Shown one piece after another: positions 34,541 to 42,174 of a stretch of DNA of 64,000 nt. The position numbers and the translations under genes are program-made. The notes below the pieces were generated by a model. It searched no databases. It worked only from the letters and a program-made list of their open reading frames with translations, and was not told the origin of the DNA. Each line of letters begins with the position of its first letter. Positions within the stretch are counted from its first letter, which is position 1. The stretch spans positions 30,838 to 94,837 of the forward strand of contig JANNOI010000028.1 of assembly GCA_031398975.1 (NCBI GenBank), written 5' to 3'. Origin of the DNA: JAKFWI01 sp031398975. Lineage in GTDB: Bacteria; Pseudomonadota; Alphaproteobacteria; Caulobacterales; Aquidulcibacteraceae.

Positions 34541-35181
34541 TGCACCAGCATCTCCTCGATGAGCACGGCGTTCACCTGCGTAGGCGCGACCGCGAGATTG
34601 ACCCGGCGCAACAGTTCGAGCCGCAGCCGATAGGCCCCGGCCGAGCCCGCCAGATCATCCACCCGCAATTCCCGCAGGAACATCTGGTATTGGTCGATCA
34701 CCTTGGGGAGCGCCGGCTCCAGCGCGGCGACCGCCTCCTCGTCGGGGGCTTCAAGGGTGAGGCGCAGCTTGAGATAGGCGGGCCGGCCGTCGCCCGAGGT
34801 GATGTTCACCAGCATTTCCGGCATCTTGTAGTAAAAGACCCCGCCCTCGCCCTCAATGATTTCGCCTGCAGCGGCGTCTGCGCCCTTCTCGTCGCCTTTT
34901 TTTCCTTTCGCGGCGTGCTTTTTGTCCTTGGGCTTTTTCTCGTCGTGCGCCTGCCCTTCGACATGGGCCTTGGGCTGCAGCAGCAGGAAGGCGGCCGCCC
35001 CGCCCCCGCCGAGGATCAGCACCAGCGGCAGCAGGATGAAGAGCACCAGCGTCTTGCCGGACAGCTTCTTCTTCGCGCCCGCCTCGCCCTCCACGCCGGA
35101 GGCGCCGGCTTCCCCCTCGCCGTCGGGCGGGGATGCGCCCGCCTTCGGACTGGCGGGTTTTGCTTTTGCCTTGTTCGCCAT
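34537..35181 (-). CDS. fliL: Flagellar basal body protein FliL
   Basis: 214-residue FliL. A 40-residue Ala/Lys/Gly-rich cytoplasmic lead precedes one membrane helix (about 44-68, LVLFILLPLVLILGGGG), then a Lys-rich linker and a stomatin-like periplasmic domain (YYKMPEMLVNITS, YLKLRLTLE). FliL encircles the stator and raises motor torque. The ATG at 35181 has GAGG 8 bases upstream on the minus strand; the ATG two codons earlier (35187) is too close to that site. It is the first gene of fliL-fliM-DUF6468-motE-TPR, divergent from flgF. Confidence 0.9.
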   Translation of the reverse strand: MANKAKAKPASPKAGASPPDGEGEAGASGVEGEAGAKKKLSGKTLVLFILLPLVLILGGGGAAAFLLLQPKAHVEGQAHDEKKPKDKKHAAKGKKGDEKGADAAAGEIIEGEGGVFYYKMPEMLVNITSGDGRPAYLKLRLTLEAPDEEAVAALEPALPKVIDQYQMFLRELRVDDLAGSAGAYRLRLELLRRVNLAVAPTQVNAVLIEEMLVQ

Positions 35182-35257
35182 CGCCATCGCCTCGCGCCGC
35201 AGCGTGTGGATCGTGGCCCAGAGGTGGCGCGTGGTGGTTAATGTTTGATGGACGCCG

Positions 35258-35293
35258 CGGCAGGACTTGCCGGGCCGGCGGCAAAATTTGCCT
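35258..35293. promoter_or_regulatory. Tandem FlbD-type (ftr-like) palindromes between fliL and flgF
   Basis: CGGCAGGACTTGCCG (35258-35272, perfect palindrome pattern) and CGGCAAAATTTGCCT (35279-35293, one mismatch). Centres are 21 bp apart, two helical turns. They lie about 80-110 bp upstream of the predicted flgF transcript start, the usual enhancer range for an NtrC-type activator such as FlbD. Confidence 0.6.
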
Positions 35294-35345
35294 CGCTCGC
35301 GCCGCGAGACCCGCCCGGAACCCAAGCCCGCCTTGGGGTGGGCCG

Positions 35346-35362
35346 CTGGCCTCGAACTTGCA
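35346..35362 (+). promoter_or_regulatory. Sigma-54 promoter of flgF-flgG-flgA-flgH
   Basis: CTGGCCTCGAACTTGCA: GG (35348-35349), 10 bases, GC (35360-35361). Strong match to TGGC-N7-TTGC. Predicted transcript start near 35373, about 30 nt before the flgF ATG. Confidence 0.65.
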
Positions 35363-35402
35363 GCCCGCCTTCCGCCCTCATGGTTAATGCGAGCCTGCGC
35401 GC

Positions 35403-36131
35403 ATGGACAATTCCCTCCTCATCGGCCTGCAAAGCCAGCGCGTGCTGCAGCGGCGCATGGACGTGACGGCCAACAACCTGGCCAACATGTCCACCACCGG
35501 CTTCAAGGCCGACGCGCTGCTGTTCGACATGCAGACCAAAGACCCCGCGCGCTCGCGCGACGCCCCGCGCGACATCCGATTCGTGCGCGACGTGTCCTCG
35601 ATGCGCGACATGAGCCAGGGCGCGCTCGCCCAGACCGGGGACGCGTTCGACCTTGCCATCGAGGGCGAGGGCTTTTTCACGGTGGGCGGCCCGGGCGGGC
35701 CGCTTTATACGCGCGACGGCTCGTTCTCGCTGGGCGCCGACGGCACGCTGAGCACGCGGGACGGCCGCCCGGTGTTGAACACGGCCGGCGCGCCCATCGT
35801 GTTCGACCCCCAGGGCGCGCCCCCGCGCATCGACACGGACGGGACGGTGCGGGTGGGCGGGGCGGAGGTGGGGCGCATCGCGGCCGTCGCCTTCCCCGCC
35901 CCCGACGCGCTCGAGAAGGTAGGCGACAATCTGTTCGCCGCCAACGGCCAGGCGAGCGGGGAAGCAGACGGCGCGATCATCCAGGGCGCGCGCGAGGCCT
36001 CGAACGTGCGCCCGATCCTGGAGATGACGCGACTGATCGAGATTTCACGCGCCTACGAACAGGCGGCGCGAATCGTGAAAAACGGAGACGATCTGCGCAA
36101 GAGCGCGATCGACAGACTTGGACGCGGCTGA
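35403..36131 (+). CDS. flgF: Flagellar proximal rod protein FlgF
   Basis: 242-residue rod protein FlgF. N-terminal signature DVTANNLANMSTTGFKADA and C-terminal helix ILEMTRLIEISRAYEQAARI are canonical; the length is that of FlgF rather than FlgG. It is the first gene of the flgF-flgG-flgA-flgH operon, driven by the sigma-54 promoter just upstream. A GGTTAATGCGAG string directly before the start (also found upstream of flgB) contains a TTAACCAT-type CtrA half-site. Exported by the flagellar type III apparatus. Confidence 0.94.
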   Translation: MDNSLLIGLQSQRVLQRRMDVTANNLANMSTTGFKADALLFDMQTKDPARSRDAPRDIRFVRDVSSMRDMSQGALAQTGDAFDLAIEGEGFFTVGGPGGPLYTRDGSFSLGADGTLSTRDGRPVLNTAGAPIVFDPQGAPPRIDTDGTVRVGGAEVGRIAAVAFPAPDALEKVGDNLFAANGQASGEADGAIIQGAREASNVRPILEMTRLIEISRAYEQAARIVKNGDDLRKSAIDRLGRG

Positions 36132-36157
36132 CGCGACGGCTTTGCAAGGATTGGCGG

Positions 36158-36943
36158 ATGCGCGCTTTATCGATCGCAGCGACGGGCATGATGGCCCAGG
36201 AACTCAATGTCGAAGTCATTTCGCACAATATCGCGAACATGAACACGACCGGCTTCAAGCGCCAGCGCGCGGAGTTCCAGGATCTTCTCTACCAGACCCG
36301 GGAGCGCCCCGGCGCCAACACCTCCTCCAGCGGCACGATGGCGCCGCTGGGCGTGCAGATCGGGGTGGGCGTGAAGTCAGGTTCGGTGGGCCGGATCATC
36401 GCGCAGGGAGACCTTGAGCTTTCCGCCAACGATTATGATCTGGCGATCAACGGGCGCGGATATTTCCAGGTGCTGACGCCCGCGGGCGACACCGCCTATA
36501 CGCGCGCCGGCAATTTCGCGATCGACGGCGAAGGCCGGCTCGTCACCGAGGACGGCTACCCCGTCCAGCCCGGCATCACTATCCCGCAAGACGCCGTCTC
36601 CGTTTCCATCAGCCGCGACGGCGTGGTGGAAGCCACGATCGACGGCCAGACTGAGCCCTCCCAGATCGGCCAGATCGAGTTGGCGGCCTTCATCAACCCG
36701 GCGGGCCTCGAGGCGATCGGGGACAATCTGTTCCGCGAGACTTCCGCCTCGGGTGCGCCCAGCGTGGCGGCGCCCGCCGCCAGCGGCTTCGGGTCGTTGA
36801 TGCAGGGGTTTTTGGAAACCTCCAACGTCAACGCCGTGGAGGAGATCTCGGCGCTGATCGTGGCCCAGCGCGCCTACGAGATGAACGCCAAAGTCATCTC
36901 CGCCTCCGACGAGATGCTACAGACCTCTTCGCAATTGCGTTGA
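36158..36943 (+). CDS. flgG: Flagellar distal rod protein FlgG
   Basis: 261-residue FlgG: MRALSIAATGMMAQELNVEV at the start, SHNIANMNTTGFKRQRAEFQ rod signature, the FlgG-specific insert region near 50-70 (GANTSSSGTMAPLGVQIGVG) and C-terminal IVAQRAYEMNAKVISASDEM. It builds the distal rod beneath the hook. The ATG at 36158 is preceded by AAGGATTGGCGG. It lies 26 bp after flgF and 20 bp before flgA. Confidence 0.95.
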   Translation: MRALSIAATGMMAQELNVEVISHNIANMNTTGFKRQRAEFQDLLYQTRERPGANTSSSGTMAPLGVQIGVGVKSGSVGRIIAQGDLELSANDYDLAINGRGYFQVLTPAGDTAYTRAGNFAIDGEGRLVTEDGYPVQPGITIPQDAVSVSISRDGVVEATIDGQTEPSQIGQIELAAFINPAGLEAIGDNLFRETSASGAPSVAAPAASGFGSLMQGFLETSNVNAVEEISALIVAQRAYEMNAKVISASDEMLQTSSQLR

Positions 36944-36963
36944 GCAAGACAAGGAGACCGCCC

Positions 36964-37554
36964 ATGACGATCCTGACCGCACGCACAAGACGGGTTCCGG
37001 TGACCGGAGCGCGGCGTTTCCGTACACGGATCAACGCCTGGACCGTGGCCCTGGCCGCCGCGCTGACGGCCGCAGCCTTCCTGAGCGCGGGCCCCGCGCG
37101 CGCGGGCGCGGACGTGGGCCTCAAAAGCCAGATCGAGGCGGCGGGCCCCGCCGTGACCTTGGGCGACATCTTCACCGACGCCGGCCCCGAGGCCCGGCGC
37201 GCGGTGGCGCCCGCGCCCAAGCCTGGCGAGAGCGCGCGCCTGTCGGCGCGGTTCGTGGCGGCCGCGGCGGCGGCGGCGGGGCTGCGCTGGGAGCCTCCGG
37301 CGGGGACCAAGGAGGTGATCGTCACCCGGGCGAGCGCGCGGGCGCCGTCGCGCGGGGAAAGCGCCGCCCAACCCGTGATCCGGCGCGGCGAGATGGTGAG
37401 CCTCGTCTACGCCCAGCCGGGGCTGCAGATCAGCACGCGCGGCCGCGCGCTCGACGATGCGGGCCTCGGCCAGGCGATGCGCGTGCTCAACACCCAGTCC
37501 AATATCAGCGTCCGGGCGAAAGCCTCGGGCCCAGGCGCGGCGGCGGTGGAATGA
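36964..37554 (+). CDS. flgA: Flagellar P-ring assembly chaperone FlgA
   Basis: 196-residue FlgA, periplasmic chaperone for the P-ring protein FlgI. An extended signal peptide (to about residue 47, ARAGA) is preceded by an Arg-rich n-region. The SAF domain C-terminal half (VIRRGEMVSLVYAQPGLQIS, then GQAMRVLNTQSNISVRAKA) is intact. The ATG at 36964 has AAGGAG 9 bases upstream; a TTG at 36940 is out of favour. The stop overlaps the flgH start by 4 bp. FlgI itself is not in the window. Confidence 0.87.
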   Translation: MTILTARTRRVPVTGARRFRTRINAWTVALAAALTAAAFLSAGPARAGADVGLKSQIEAAGPAVTLGDIFTDAGPEARRAVAPAPKPGESARLSARFVAAAAAAAGLRWEPPAGTKEVIVTRASARAPSRGESAAQPVIRRGEMVSLVYAQPGLQISTRGRALDDAGLGQAMRVLNTQSNISVRAKASGPGAAAVE

Positions 37555-38309
37555 GGCAGGCTTCCCCGCACGCGCTCCTTTGTCTGGCCGCAGCCCCTCT
37601 GCTGCTGGCCGGCTGCGAGACGATCCGCGCCGCGCCCACACTGGGGCAGCCCACGCTTTCGCCCATCGAGACCAAGGAGCTCAAGAAAACCACCGCGCCG
37701 ATCGACGTGCCCATGCCGAAGGCGGAACTCGTCACGCGCGCGCCCAACGCGCTGTGGCGGGACGGCGGGCGCACCTTCTTCAACGACCAGCGCAACGACC
37801 AGCGGGCCGCCCGGGTGGGCGACATCTTGACCGTCAAGATCGCCGTGGCCGACAGCGCCGACCTCTCCAACGCCACCAACCGCTCGCGCGAGTCTGAATC
37901 CAATGTCGGCGTGAACGATCTGCTGGGGCTCGAGGACGAGGTCTCGCGCATCTTGCCGGGGGTGGACACCTCCAGCCTGATCGACGCGGAGGGATCGAGC
38001 TCCATGGAAGGCGACGGAGCGGTGAACCGGAGGGAAAATGTGGACCTGACGGTCGCGGTGATGGTGACCCAGATCCTCCCGAACGGGAATTTCGTGATCT
38101 CGGGACGCCAGGAAATACGGGTAAATGAGGAGATGCGGGTGCTGACCGTGGCCGGCCTGATCCGGCCCCAGGACATCAGCGCGGAGAATGCCATCCGCCA
38201 TACCCAGATCGGGGAGGCGCGGATCTCTTATGGCGGGCGGGGGGTGCTGAGCACCGTGCAGCGGCCGGGCTTTGCGCAGCGCGCGCTGGACGCCGTCAGC
38301 CCCTGGTAA
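37551..38309 (+). CDS. flgH: Flagellar L-ring lipoprotein FlgH
   Basis: 252-residue FlgH, outer-membrane L ring. A signal peptide with lipobox LLAGC puts the lipidated cysteine at C22. The conserved blocks NALWRDGGRTFFNDQRNDQR, GDILTVKIAVAD and NFVISGRQEIRVNEEMRVLT are all present. It is the last gene of the operon; the ATG overlaps the flgA stop (ATGA), and the convergent dksA stop is only 3 bp beyond its own stop. Confidence 0.95.
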   Translation: MRQASPHALLCLAAAPLLLAGCETIRAAPTLGQPTLSPIETKELKKTTAPIDVPMPKAELVTRAPNALWRDGGRTFFNDQRNDQRAARVGDILTVKIAVADSADLSNATNRSRESESNVGVNDLLGLEDEVSRILPGVDTSSLIDAEGSSSMEGDGAVNRRENVDLTVAVMVTQILPNGNFVISGRQEIRVNEEMRVLTVAGLIRPQDISAENAIRHTQIGEARISYGGRGVLSTVQRPGFAQRALDAVSPW

Positions 38310-38312
38310 GGC

Positions 38313-38729
38313 TCAATCGTCGCGGTGGACGCGCTCGCGTCGCTCGTGGCGCTCCTGGGCTTCGAGGGAGAGGGTCGCGACCGGGCGCGCCTCGAGCCGC
38401 GAAAGCCCGATCGGTTCGCCGGTTTCTTCGCAATAGCCGTAGGAGCCGTCCTCGATGCGGCGCAGCGCCTCTTCGATCTTCGAGATCAGCTTGCGCTGGC
38501 GGTCGCGGGTGCGCAGCTCGATGGCGCGGTCGGTCTCGCTGGTGGCGCGATCGGCCAGATCGGGCAGGGAGACGGTGTCCTCCTGCAGATTTGCGATGGT
38601 GGCGCGCGATTCCTCGAGGATCTCTTCCTTCCAGGCGAGCAGCTTGCGCCGGAAATACTCGCGCTGCCGTTCGTTCATGAACGGCTCATCCTCCCGCGGC
38701 CGATATGCCTGTGACATGGTCGCGCCCAT
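38313..38729 (-). CDS. dksA: RNA polymerase-binding factor DksA
   Basis: 138-residue DksA: long coiled coil (about 35-95) with tip motif DLADRA (57-62, the DxxDxA motif that acts in the polymerase secondary channel) and a C-terminal globular part. Only one of the four zinc-finger cysteines remains (C100 in GYCEETGEPI); the second pair is replaced by VATLSLEAQ, as I recall for other alphaproteobacterial DksA. It mediates stringent control with ppGpp. ATG 38729 has GGAGG 9 bases upstream; ATG 38717 (MSQAYRPRED) is the alternative start. Confidence 0.92.
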   Translation of the reverse strand: MGATMSQAYRPREDEPFMNERQREYFRRKLLAWKEEILEESRATIANLQEDTVSLPDLADRATSETDRAIELRTRDRQRKLISKIEEALRRIEDGSYGYCEETGEPIGLSRLEARPVATLSLEAQERHERRERVHRDD

Positions 38730-38850
38730 CGGGTTCGCCCTCCGGAAAAGCCCCGCCGGCTCCGCTTCGGCGGGCTTATAGCGGCAGCTCCGGCCGCCTT
38801 CAAGCGAACGCCGTACAAGCAAAGCTCGCGCCAGCGCGCAGCGCGCGGCT

Positions 38851-39291
38851 TCAGGGCGCGGCCGCCTCATTTCGGGTCATCGCGAGGCGCGCCATGTCCA
38901 GCTTCGCGAGTTCGACCGCGGCGCGCACGTCGATCTCGCCCAGCACCTGGTCGAGGCCCGGATCGCCGGTCGGCTCGGTCTCGGCCTGGAGGCGCGTCAG
39001 AGAGAGGCGGGCGGCGTCGGCGCCGCCCTCCCCCAGCTGTGCAAGGCTCAGGGCCTCGAGCGCGTCGAGCGTCAGCCGGCCGCGCCGGGCTTGGCGTCCG
39101 CGCCGGGCCGGATCGAACCCTTCCATCTGCAGCGCCAGCACGCCGTCCAGGCCCGACACGGGGCCCGGGCCGGAAACCGCGGCCGCGCGCGCGGAAGCCT
39201 CCCCCGGCACCATAAAGCCGGCCCCGCCGGCGGCGGGCGCGCGGCGGCTGGAGGAGGGCGTATTGGCGGAGCGGGCGGGGTCGATTTTCAT
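38851..39291 (-). CDS. fliX: Flagellar assembly regulator FliX
   Basis: 146-residue FliX. Recognisable by the N-terminal MKIDPARSANTPSSSRR lead, a Gly/Ala/Pro linker, LDGVLALQMEG and a C-terminal helical part ending in DVRAAVELAKLDMARLAMTR. In Caulobacter FliX couples basal-body assembly to FlbD activity, as a trans-acting partner. It is a small, fast-evolving family, so the match is by pattern rather than strong identity. It lies 121 bp upstream of dksA on the same strand, and a CtrA-type box is 26 bp upstream of its start. Confidence 0.82.
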   Translation of the reverse strand: MKIDPARSANTPSSSRRAPAAGGAGFMVPGEASARAAAVSGPGPVSGLDGVLALQMEGFDPARRGRQARRGRLTLDALEALSLAQLGEGGADAARLSLTRLQAETEPTGDPGLDQVLGEIDVRAAVELAKLDMARLAMTRNEAAAP

Positions 39292-39316
39292 GAGGCCGGA
39301 TGCTGGTTTGCGTCTA

Positions 39317-39331
39317 TTGAAGCATGGTTAA
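39317..39331 (-). promoter_or_regulatory. CtrA-type box upstream of fliX
   Basis: Minus strand TTAA-CCATGCT-TCAA: TTAA-N7-TTAA with one mismatch, including the extended TTAACCAT half-site. Located 26-40 bp upstream of the fliX ATG, over a likely promoter. Confidence 0.5.
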
Positions 39332-39386
39332 CGCGGGTGTGTGCGCCGGCATGGATCGGCCCCGTGCGCCACCCTAAATCCCCTTG

Positions 39387-39782
39387 ATGAACGCCGATTG
39401 GATTGCCCCCTCGCTGGACGATTTCGAGACGCTGGCGCGCGCGGCGTGGGACGCGCTGCCGGCAGAGTTTCGCGCGCTCGCGGGCGACGTCGTATTCCGG
39501 ATCGAGGATTTCGCCGAGGAGTCCGTGCTGGAGGCGATGGCGGTGGAGGACCCGTTCACGCTGTCCGGGCTCTATTCCGGGGTGGACTTAACGCGCCAGT
39601 CCATCCTTGATTCCGCGCGCGAGCCCGCGATCGTCTTCCTCTATCGCCGCCCTATTCTCGACGAATGGGCAGAGCGCGGGAACGTGACACTCTCCGAATT
39701 GGTGACCCACGTGCTGGTGCACGAGATCGGCCACCATTTCGGCCTCAGCGACGAGGAAATGCACGCCCTCACCGACGAATAA
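39387..39782 (+). CDS. Small zincin-like metallopeptidase
   Basis: 131-residue minimal zinc metallopeptidase (DUF1025/ 'metallopeptidase family' type). The zinc motif H112-E-x-x-H116-x5-D122 (VHEIGHHFGLSD) is intact, and the region LSGLYSGVDLTRQSI plus VFLYRRPILDEWA is typical of the family. No signal peptide, so it is cytoplasmic; substrates are unknown. ATG 39387 is used (a TTG directly precedes it). It converges with the next lipoprotein gene, with an 18-bp gap holding a GC hairpin. Confidence 0.82.
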   Translation: MNADWIAPSLDDFETLARAAWDALPAEFRALAGDVVFRIEDFAEESVLEAMAVEDPFTLSGLYSGVDLTRQSILDSAREPAIVFLYRRPILDEWAERGNVTLSELVTHVLVHEIGHHFGLSDEEMHALTDE

Positions 39783-39802
39783 GGGCGCGCGCGGCGCCCC
39801 TT
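39781..39802. terminator. Possible bidirectional terminator hairpin
   Basis: AAGGGCGC - GCGCG - GCGCCCCTT: a GC stem with one bulged C filling the whole gap between two convergent genes and touching both stop codons. The A and T flanks would give short U-runs in either direction. Confidence 0.4.
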
Positions 39803-40289
39803 AGCGGCGCCGGTCCGGGGGCGCGTTGCGCGAGCTCATGCCGAGGCTGCGCGAGCACGCCTCCTCGGGATTGTCGCTCACCGGGCTCGATCCCGCGCCG
39901 GGACCTTCCATGCGGCTGGAGGCGCGCGAGACGCACTGGTCCCAGGCGCGCACGTCCGCCGCGCGCTGGGAGGCGGAGCGGGGATCGGCGTCCGGCGAGG
40001 TGGGGCGCTCCGCGTCGGGCGTCACGAGGACGCCGGCGTCGGCGTATTGCTGCGTCGCAGGCGTGGTTGCCTGACCGCCCGGCGCGCCGGGCGGAATCGG
40101 GGGCCGTTCATCGGCGGGCGAAGGAAGGACCGGGGGCGGCAGCGCCGAACCCGGAGGCCCAGACCGCGGAGGGGGGGGACCGGGAGGGCCCGGAGGGCCA
40201 GGCGGGGGCAGCGGCGCGCACGCGCTGATCGCACCCGCCAGCAGGAAGGCCGCGCCAATCCTTTTCAGTCCCGTCGAGCGCTTCGCCAT
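39801..40289 (-). CDS. Proline-rich lipoprotein, unknown function
   Basis: 162-residue predicted lipoprotein. The signal peptide ends in a lipobox (AGAISAC, lipidated Cys near residue 24) and is followed by a striking Pro/Gly tract (LPPPGPPGPPGPPPPRSGPP) with collagen-like character, then a hydrophilic region with one short cysteine-containing block (WDQCVSRASSRM, EEACSRSLG). No family recognised. The ATG at 40289 was chosen because the signal peptide begins there; the frame stays open upstream without homology. Transcribed alone; the promoter must lie in 40290-40634. Confidence 0.65.
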   Translation of the reverse strand: MAKRSTGLKRIGAAFLLAGAISACAPLPPPGPPGPPGPPPPRSGPPGSALPPPVLPSPADERPPIPPGAPGGQATTPATQQYADAGVLVTPDAERPTSPDADPRSASQRAADVRAWDQCVSRASSRMEGPGAGSSPVSDNPEEACSRSLGMSSRNAPPDRRR

Positions 40290-40634
40290 TGCTAACCTCC
40301 GAAACCCCATCGCCGCTGATTGAGGGCGGCCCTGATTTAGAGCGACTTTGGGCAAAGCGCGAGCCCTGCCCTCAGGTTCCGCCCCGCCGCACCACAAAAG
40401 CCACCTTATCCAGCAAAACAGATCGCGGCGGACAGCAACTCTAAAAGCCTCGTAATGTTCGCACAGCATTGCGTTGTAAAACCGCAACAGCGGCGGCGTT
40501 ACGCAGCCTTTCCATCTCTTGCGCAGCCGAACGCGGAACTTTCGAGGCTGTACCGAGGGTTCATCGCCCGGTCGCGGACGTACGTTCCGGCCAAGATCCT
40601 TTTTGTCTCAGCACGCCACCCAGGAGTTTCTCTG
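40290..40634. other. Divergent intergenic region, AT-richer than average
   Basis: 345 bp between the divergent lipoprotein and beta-barrel genes. No coding region is convincing. It must hold two promoters. GGAACTT at 40535-40541 resembles the -35 of stress (EcfG-type) sigma promoters, but the matching -10 (GGTT at N18) is not convincing. TTGCG/CGCAA arms at about 40470-40489 form a short inverted repeat. CAGGAG at 40621-40626 is the ribosome-binding site of the next gene. Confidence 0.4.
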
Positions 40635-41303
40635 ATGAATGTTTCGCAAAAGATCGCGTCCGGCGTCGCGGCGCTAGCGCTTTGCGCGGCCGCTCCGGCG
40701 TTCGCGGCGCCGTACGGCAAGGTGGAGGCCGGCGTCAGCGCGGGCACGGCGGACACCAACGGCACCCAGACGCTGATCGTTCCGGGCGAAGCCAACACCA
40801 TAACCTCGCTCTCCGACGAGGCCGACCTGGACGCCGGCTGGCAGGCCAGCGTCGCCTATGGCTGGGAGGACGTGTTCGTTCCCGGCTTCCGGCTGGAAGT
40901 GGAGGGCCTCTACACCAGCAACGACATCGACGGCACGGACGCGACCTCGGTGAACACCTATGGCGGCTTCGTGAACGCCTATTTCGACTTCCCGACCGAA
41001 ACCGCGTTCAAGCCCTATATCGGCGTGGGCGTGGGCTATGGGGAGACGCAGGTCGATATCCGGGATAGCGAAGCCGACGAAGCCGGCATGATGTACCAGG
41101 CCAAGGCCGGGGTGGGCTATGAGCTGAGCGAAACCACCACGCTCGACGTGGGCTACCGCTATCTGAACGCCACCGACGCGGAATTCGATTTCGACAGCGC
41201 CGATGACGATCTCACCACCGACGACGACCTGCTCCTGAACGGCGAAGTGGACACCGAGATTCACGCCATAACCGTGGGCATGCGCTGGAAGTTCGGCACC
41301 TGA
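40635..41303 (+). CDS. Outer-membrane beta-barrel protein (Opa/OmpW-like)
   Basis: 222-residue outer-membrane protein. A cleavable signal peptide (about 1-24, APAFAAP) precedes an eight-stranded-barrel pattern of alternating Gly/Tyr/aromatic strands: SVAYGWEDVFVPGFRLEVEG, TAFKPYIGVGVGYGETQVDI, TTLDVGYRYLNATD and HAITVGMRWKFGT. Acidic loops (DIDGTDATS, DSADDDLTTDDD) are rich in Asp, suggesting calcium-binding or phage-exposed loops. The specific family cannot be fixed between OmpW-like and surface-antigen types. Preceded by CAGGAG 10 bases before the ATG. Confidence 0.8.
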   Translation: MNVSQKIASGVAALALCAAAPAFAAPYGKVEAGVSAGTADTNGTQTLIVPGEANTITSLSDEADLDAGWQASVAYGWEDVFVPGFRLEVEGLYTSNDIDGTDATSVNTYGGFVNAYFDFPTETAFKPYIGVGVGYGETQVDIRDSEADEAGMMYQAKAGVGYELSETTTLDVGYRYLNATDAEFDFDSADDDLTTDDDLLLNGEVDTEIHAITVGMRWKFGT

Positions 41304-41341
41304 GACCCCGCCCCCGCGCCGCTCCGGCGGCTTCGAGCGGG

Positions 41342-41359
41342 GGCGGCGCAAGCGCCGCC
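41342..41359 (+). terminator. GC hairpin after the beta-barrel gene
   Basis: GGCGGCGC - AA - GCGCCGCC, a perfect 8-bp stem 39 bp after the stop codon, embedded in further GC inverted repeats (CCGCTC/GAGCGG at 41319-41340). No U-run follows, so termination would need Rho or be partial. Confidence 0.4.
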
Positions 41360-41478
41360 GATCGCATCCAGGACGCGCGAAAGCGCTTGACGGAGGCGAT
41401 CGGCGGTGTTTGGCAAGTCGTGGCGGTTGGGAATGTGCCCTTGAGGCCCTAGGCCCTGGGCGAAAAAGGGGTTTACCC

Positions 41479-42000
41479 ATGCGTGTATTCCAATCGATAT
41501 TGGTTGCGGGGGCGCTCGCCCTCGGAGCCGGCGCCTGCACCAGCACTCTCGACGGACGGCAATTGGCCGAATATTGCGCCGATCCCAGAAAGTCCGGCAA
41601 AGATCTTTGCGCCGTAAACACCGAGATCCAGTCCGTGCGCAGCGATCTGGCGGTCACCGACCGTAAGGCCGGGGACGCGCTCGAGCTCGCCCGCCAAGCC
41701 AAGACCACCGCCGACGAAGCGAACGCAAAAAATGTGGTGTGCGCCACCAAGACGATCAGCCGGGCCCAGAGCGGCTCGTGCGATCCGGGCTATACGCTGA
41801 TGGGCTGCACCCAGACCCGCTACACCCACGCCGCGGGCGGCCTGTCGGTGCTGCGCGCGGTGGACGATCAGAGCTGCCGCTTCAATACGCGCGTGCTGGA
41901 GATGCAGGTGCGCTGTTGTCAGGTCGGGGTGCAGACCCAGACCGCCGCCGCCGAACAACCCCAGCCCGCGCAGCCGCAAACGCCCCAACCGTCGTCCTAA
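41479..42000 (+). CDS. Cysteine-rich lipoprotein, unknown function
   Basis: 173-residue predicted lipoprotein: signal peptide with lipobox GAGAC (Cys near 20), then a helical region (AVNTEIQSVRSDLAVTDRKA) and a cysteine-rich core with seven further cysteines (VVCATK, GSCDPGY, MGCTQ, SCRF, RCC), ending in a Pro/Gln tail. Disulfides in the periplasm are likely, so DsbA-type oxidation may matter. No family recognised. The last 15 bp of the gene are part of a repeat that recurs 190 bp downstream (see the 41986-42238 repeats). Confidence 0.6.
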   Translation: MRVFQSILVAGALALGAGACTSTLDGRQLAEYCADPRKSGKDLCAVNTEIQSVRSDLAVTDRKAGDALELARQAKTTADEANAKNVVCATKTISRAQSGSCDPGYTLMGCTQTRYTHAAGGLSVLRAVDDQSCRFNTRVLEMQVRCCQVGVQTQTAAAEQPQPAQPQTPQPSS

Positions 42001-42050
42001 GCCGGCGACCGCCGCCCAACGCTGTCATCCCGGCCGCGGCGCAGCCGCGA
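41986..42050 (+). repeat. Imperfect direct repeat, copy 1 (overlaps lipoprotein 3' end)
   Basis: About 65 bp starting in the last codons of the lipoprotein gene (CCAACCGTCGTCCT) and ending GCGCAGCCGCGA. The core GCTGTCATCCCGGCCGCGG is identical in copy 2 at 42175-42238. Confidence 0.7.
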
Positions 42051-42124
42051 GCCGGGACCTCCCGCAGGACCGGGCGTGATCGCGGCGAGGTCCCGGCTCT
42101 TCGCTCCGCTTCGGCCGGGATGAC
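42024..42124. repeat. Nested 101-bp palindrome (REP-like)
   Basis: Outer arms GTCATCCCGGCC (42024-42035) / GGCCGGGATGAC (42113-42124); inner arms GAGCCGGGACCTC (42049-42061) / GAGGTCCCGGCTC (42087-42099). Both are perfect. Palindromes with a GTCATCCCGGCC end are, from memory, frequent extragenic repeats in alphaproteobacteria. It sits between two convergent genes and could also stop transcription. Confidence 0.65.
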
Positions 42125-42174
42125 GCGGGAAGGGGGAGCGCTTTTTTCAAAGCCTTCTAAAAGCGCGCCCGCCC

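Noticed and set aside
40535..40561. EcfG-type stress promoter upstream of the beta-barrel gene
   Set aside because: GGAAC is present but the -10 would be GGTT at an 18-base spacing instead of CGTT at 16-17.
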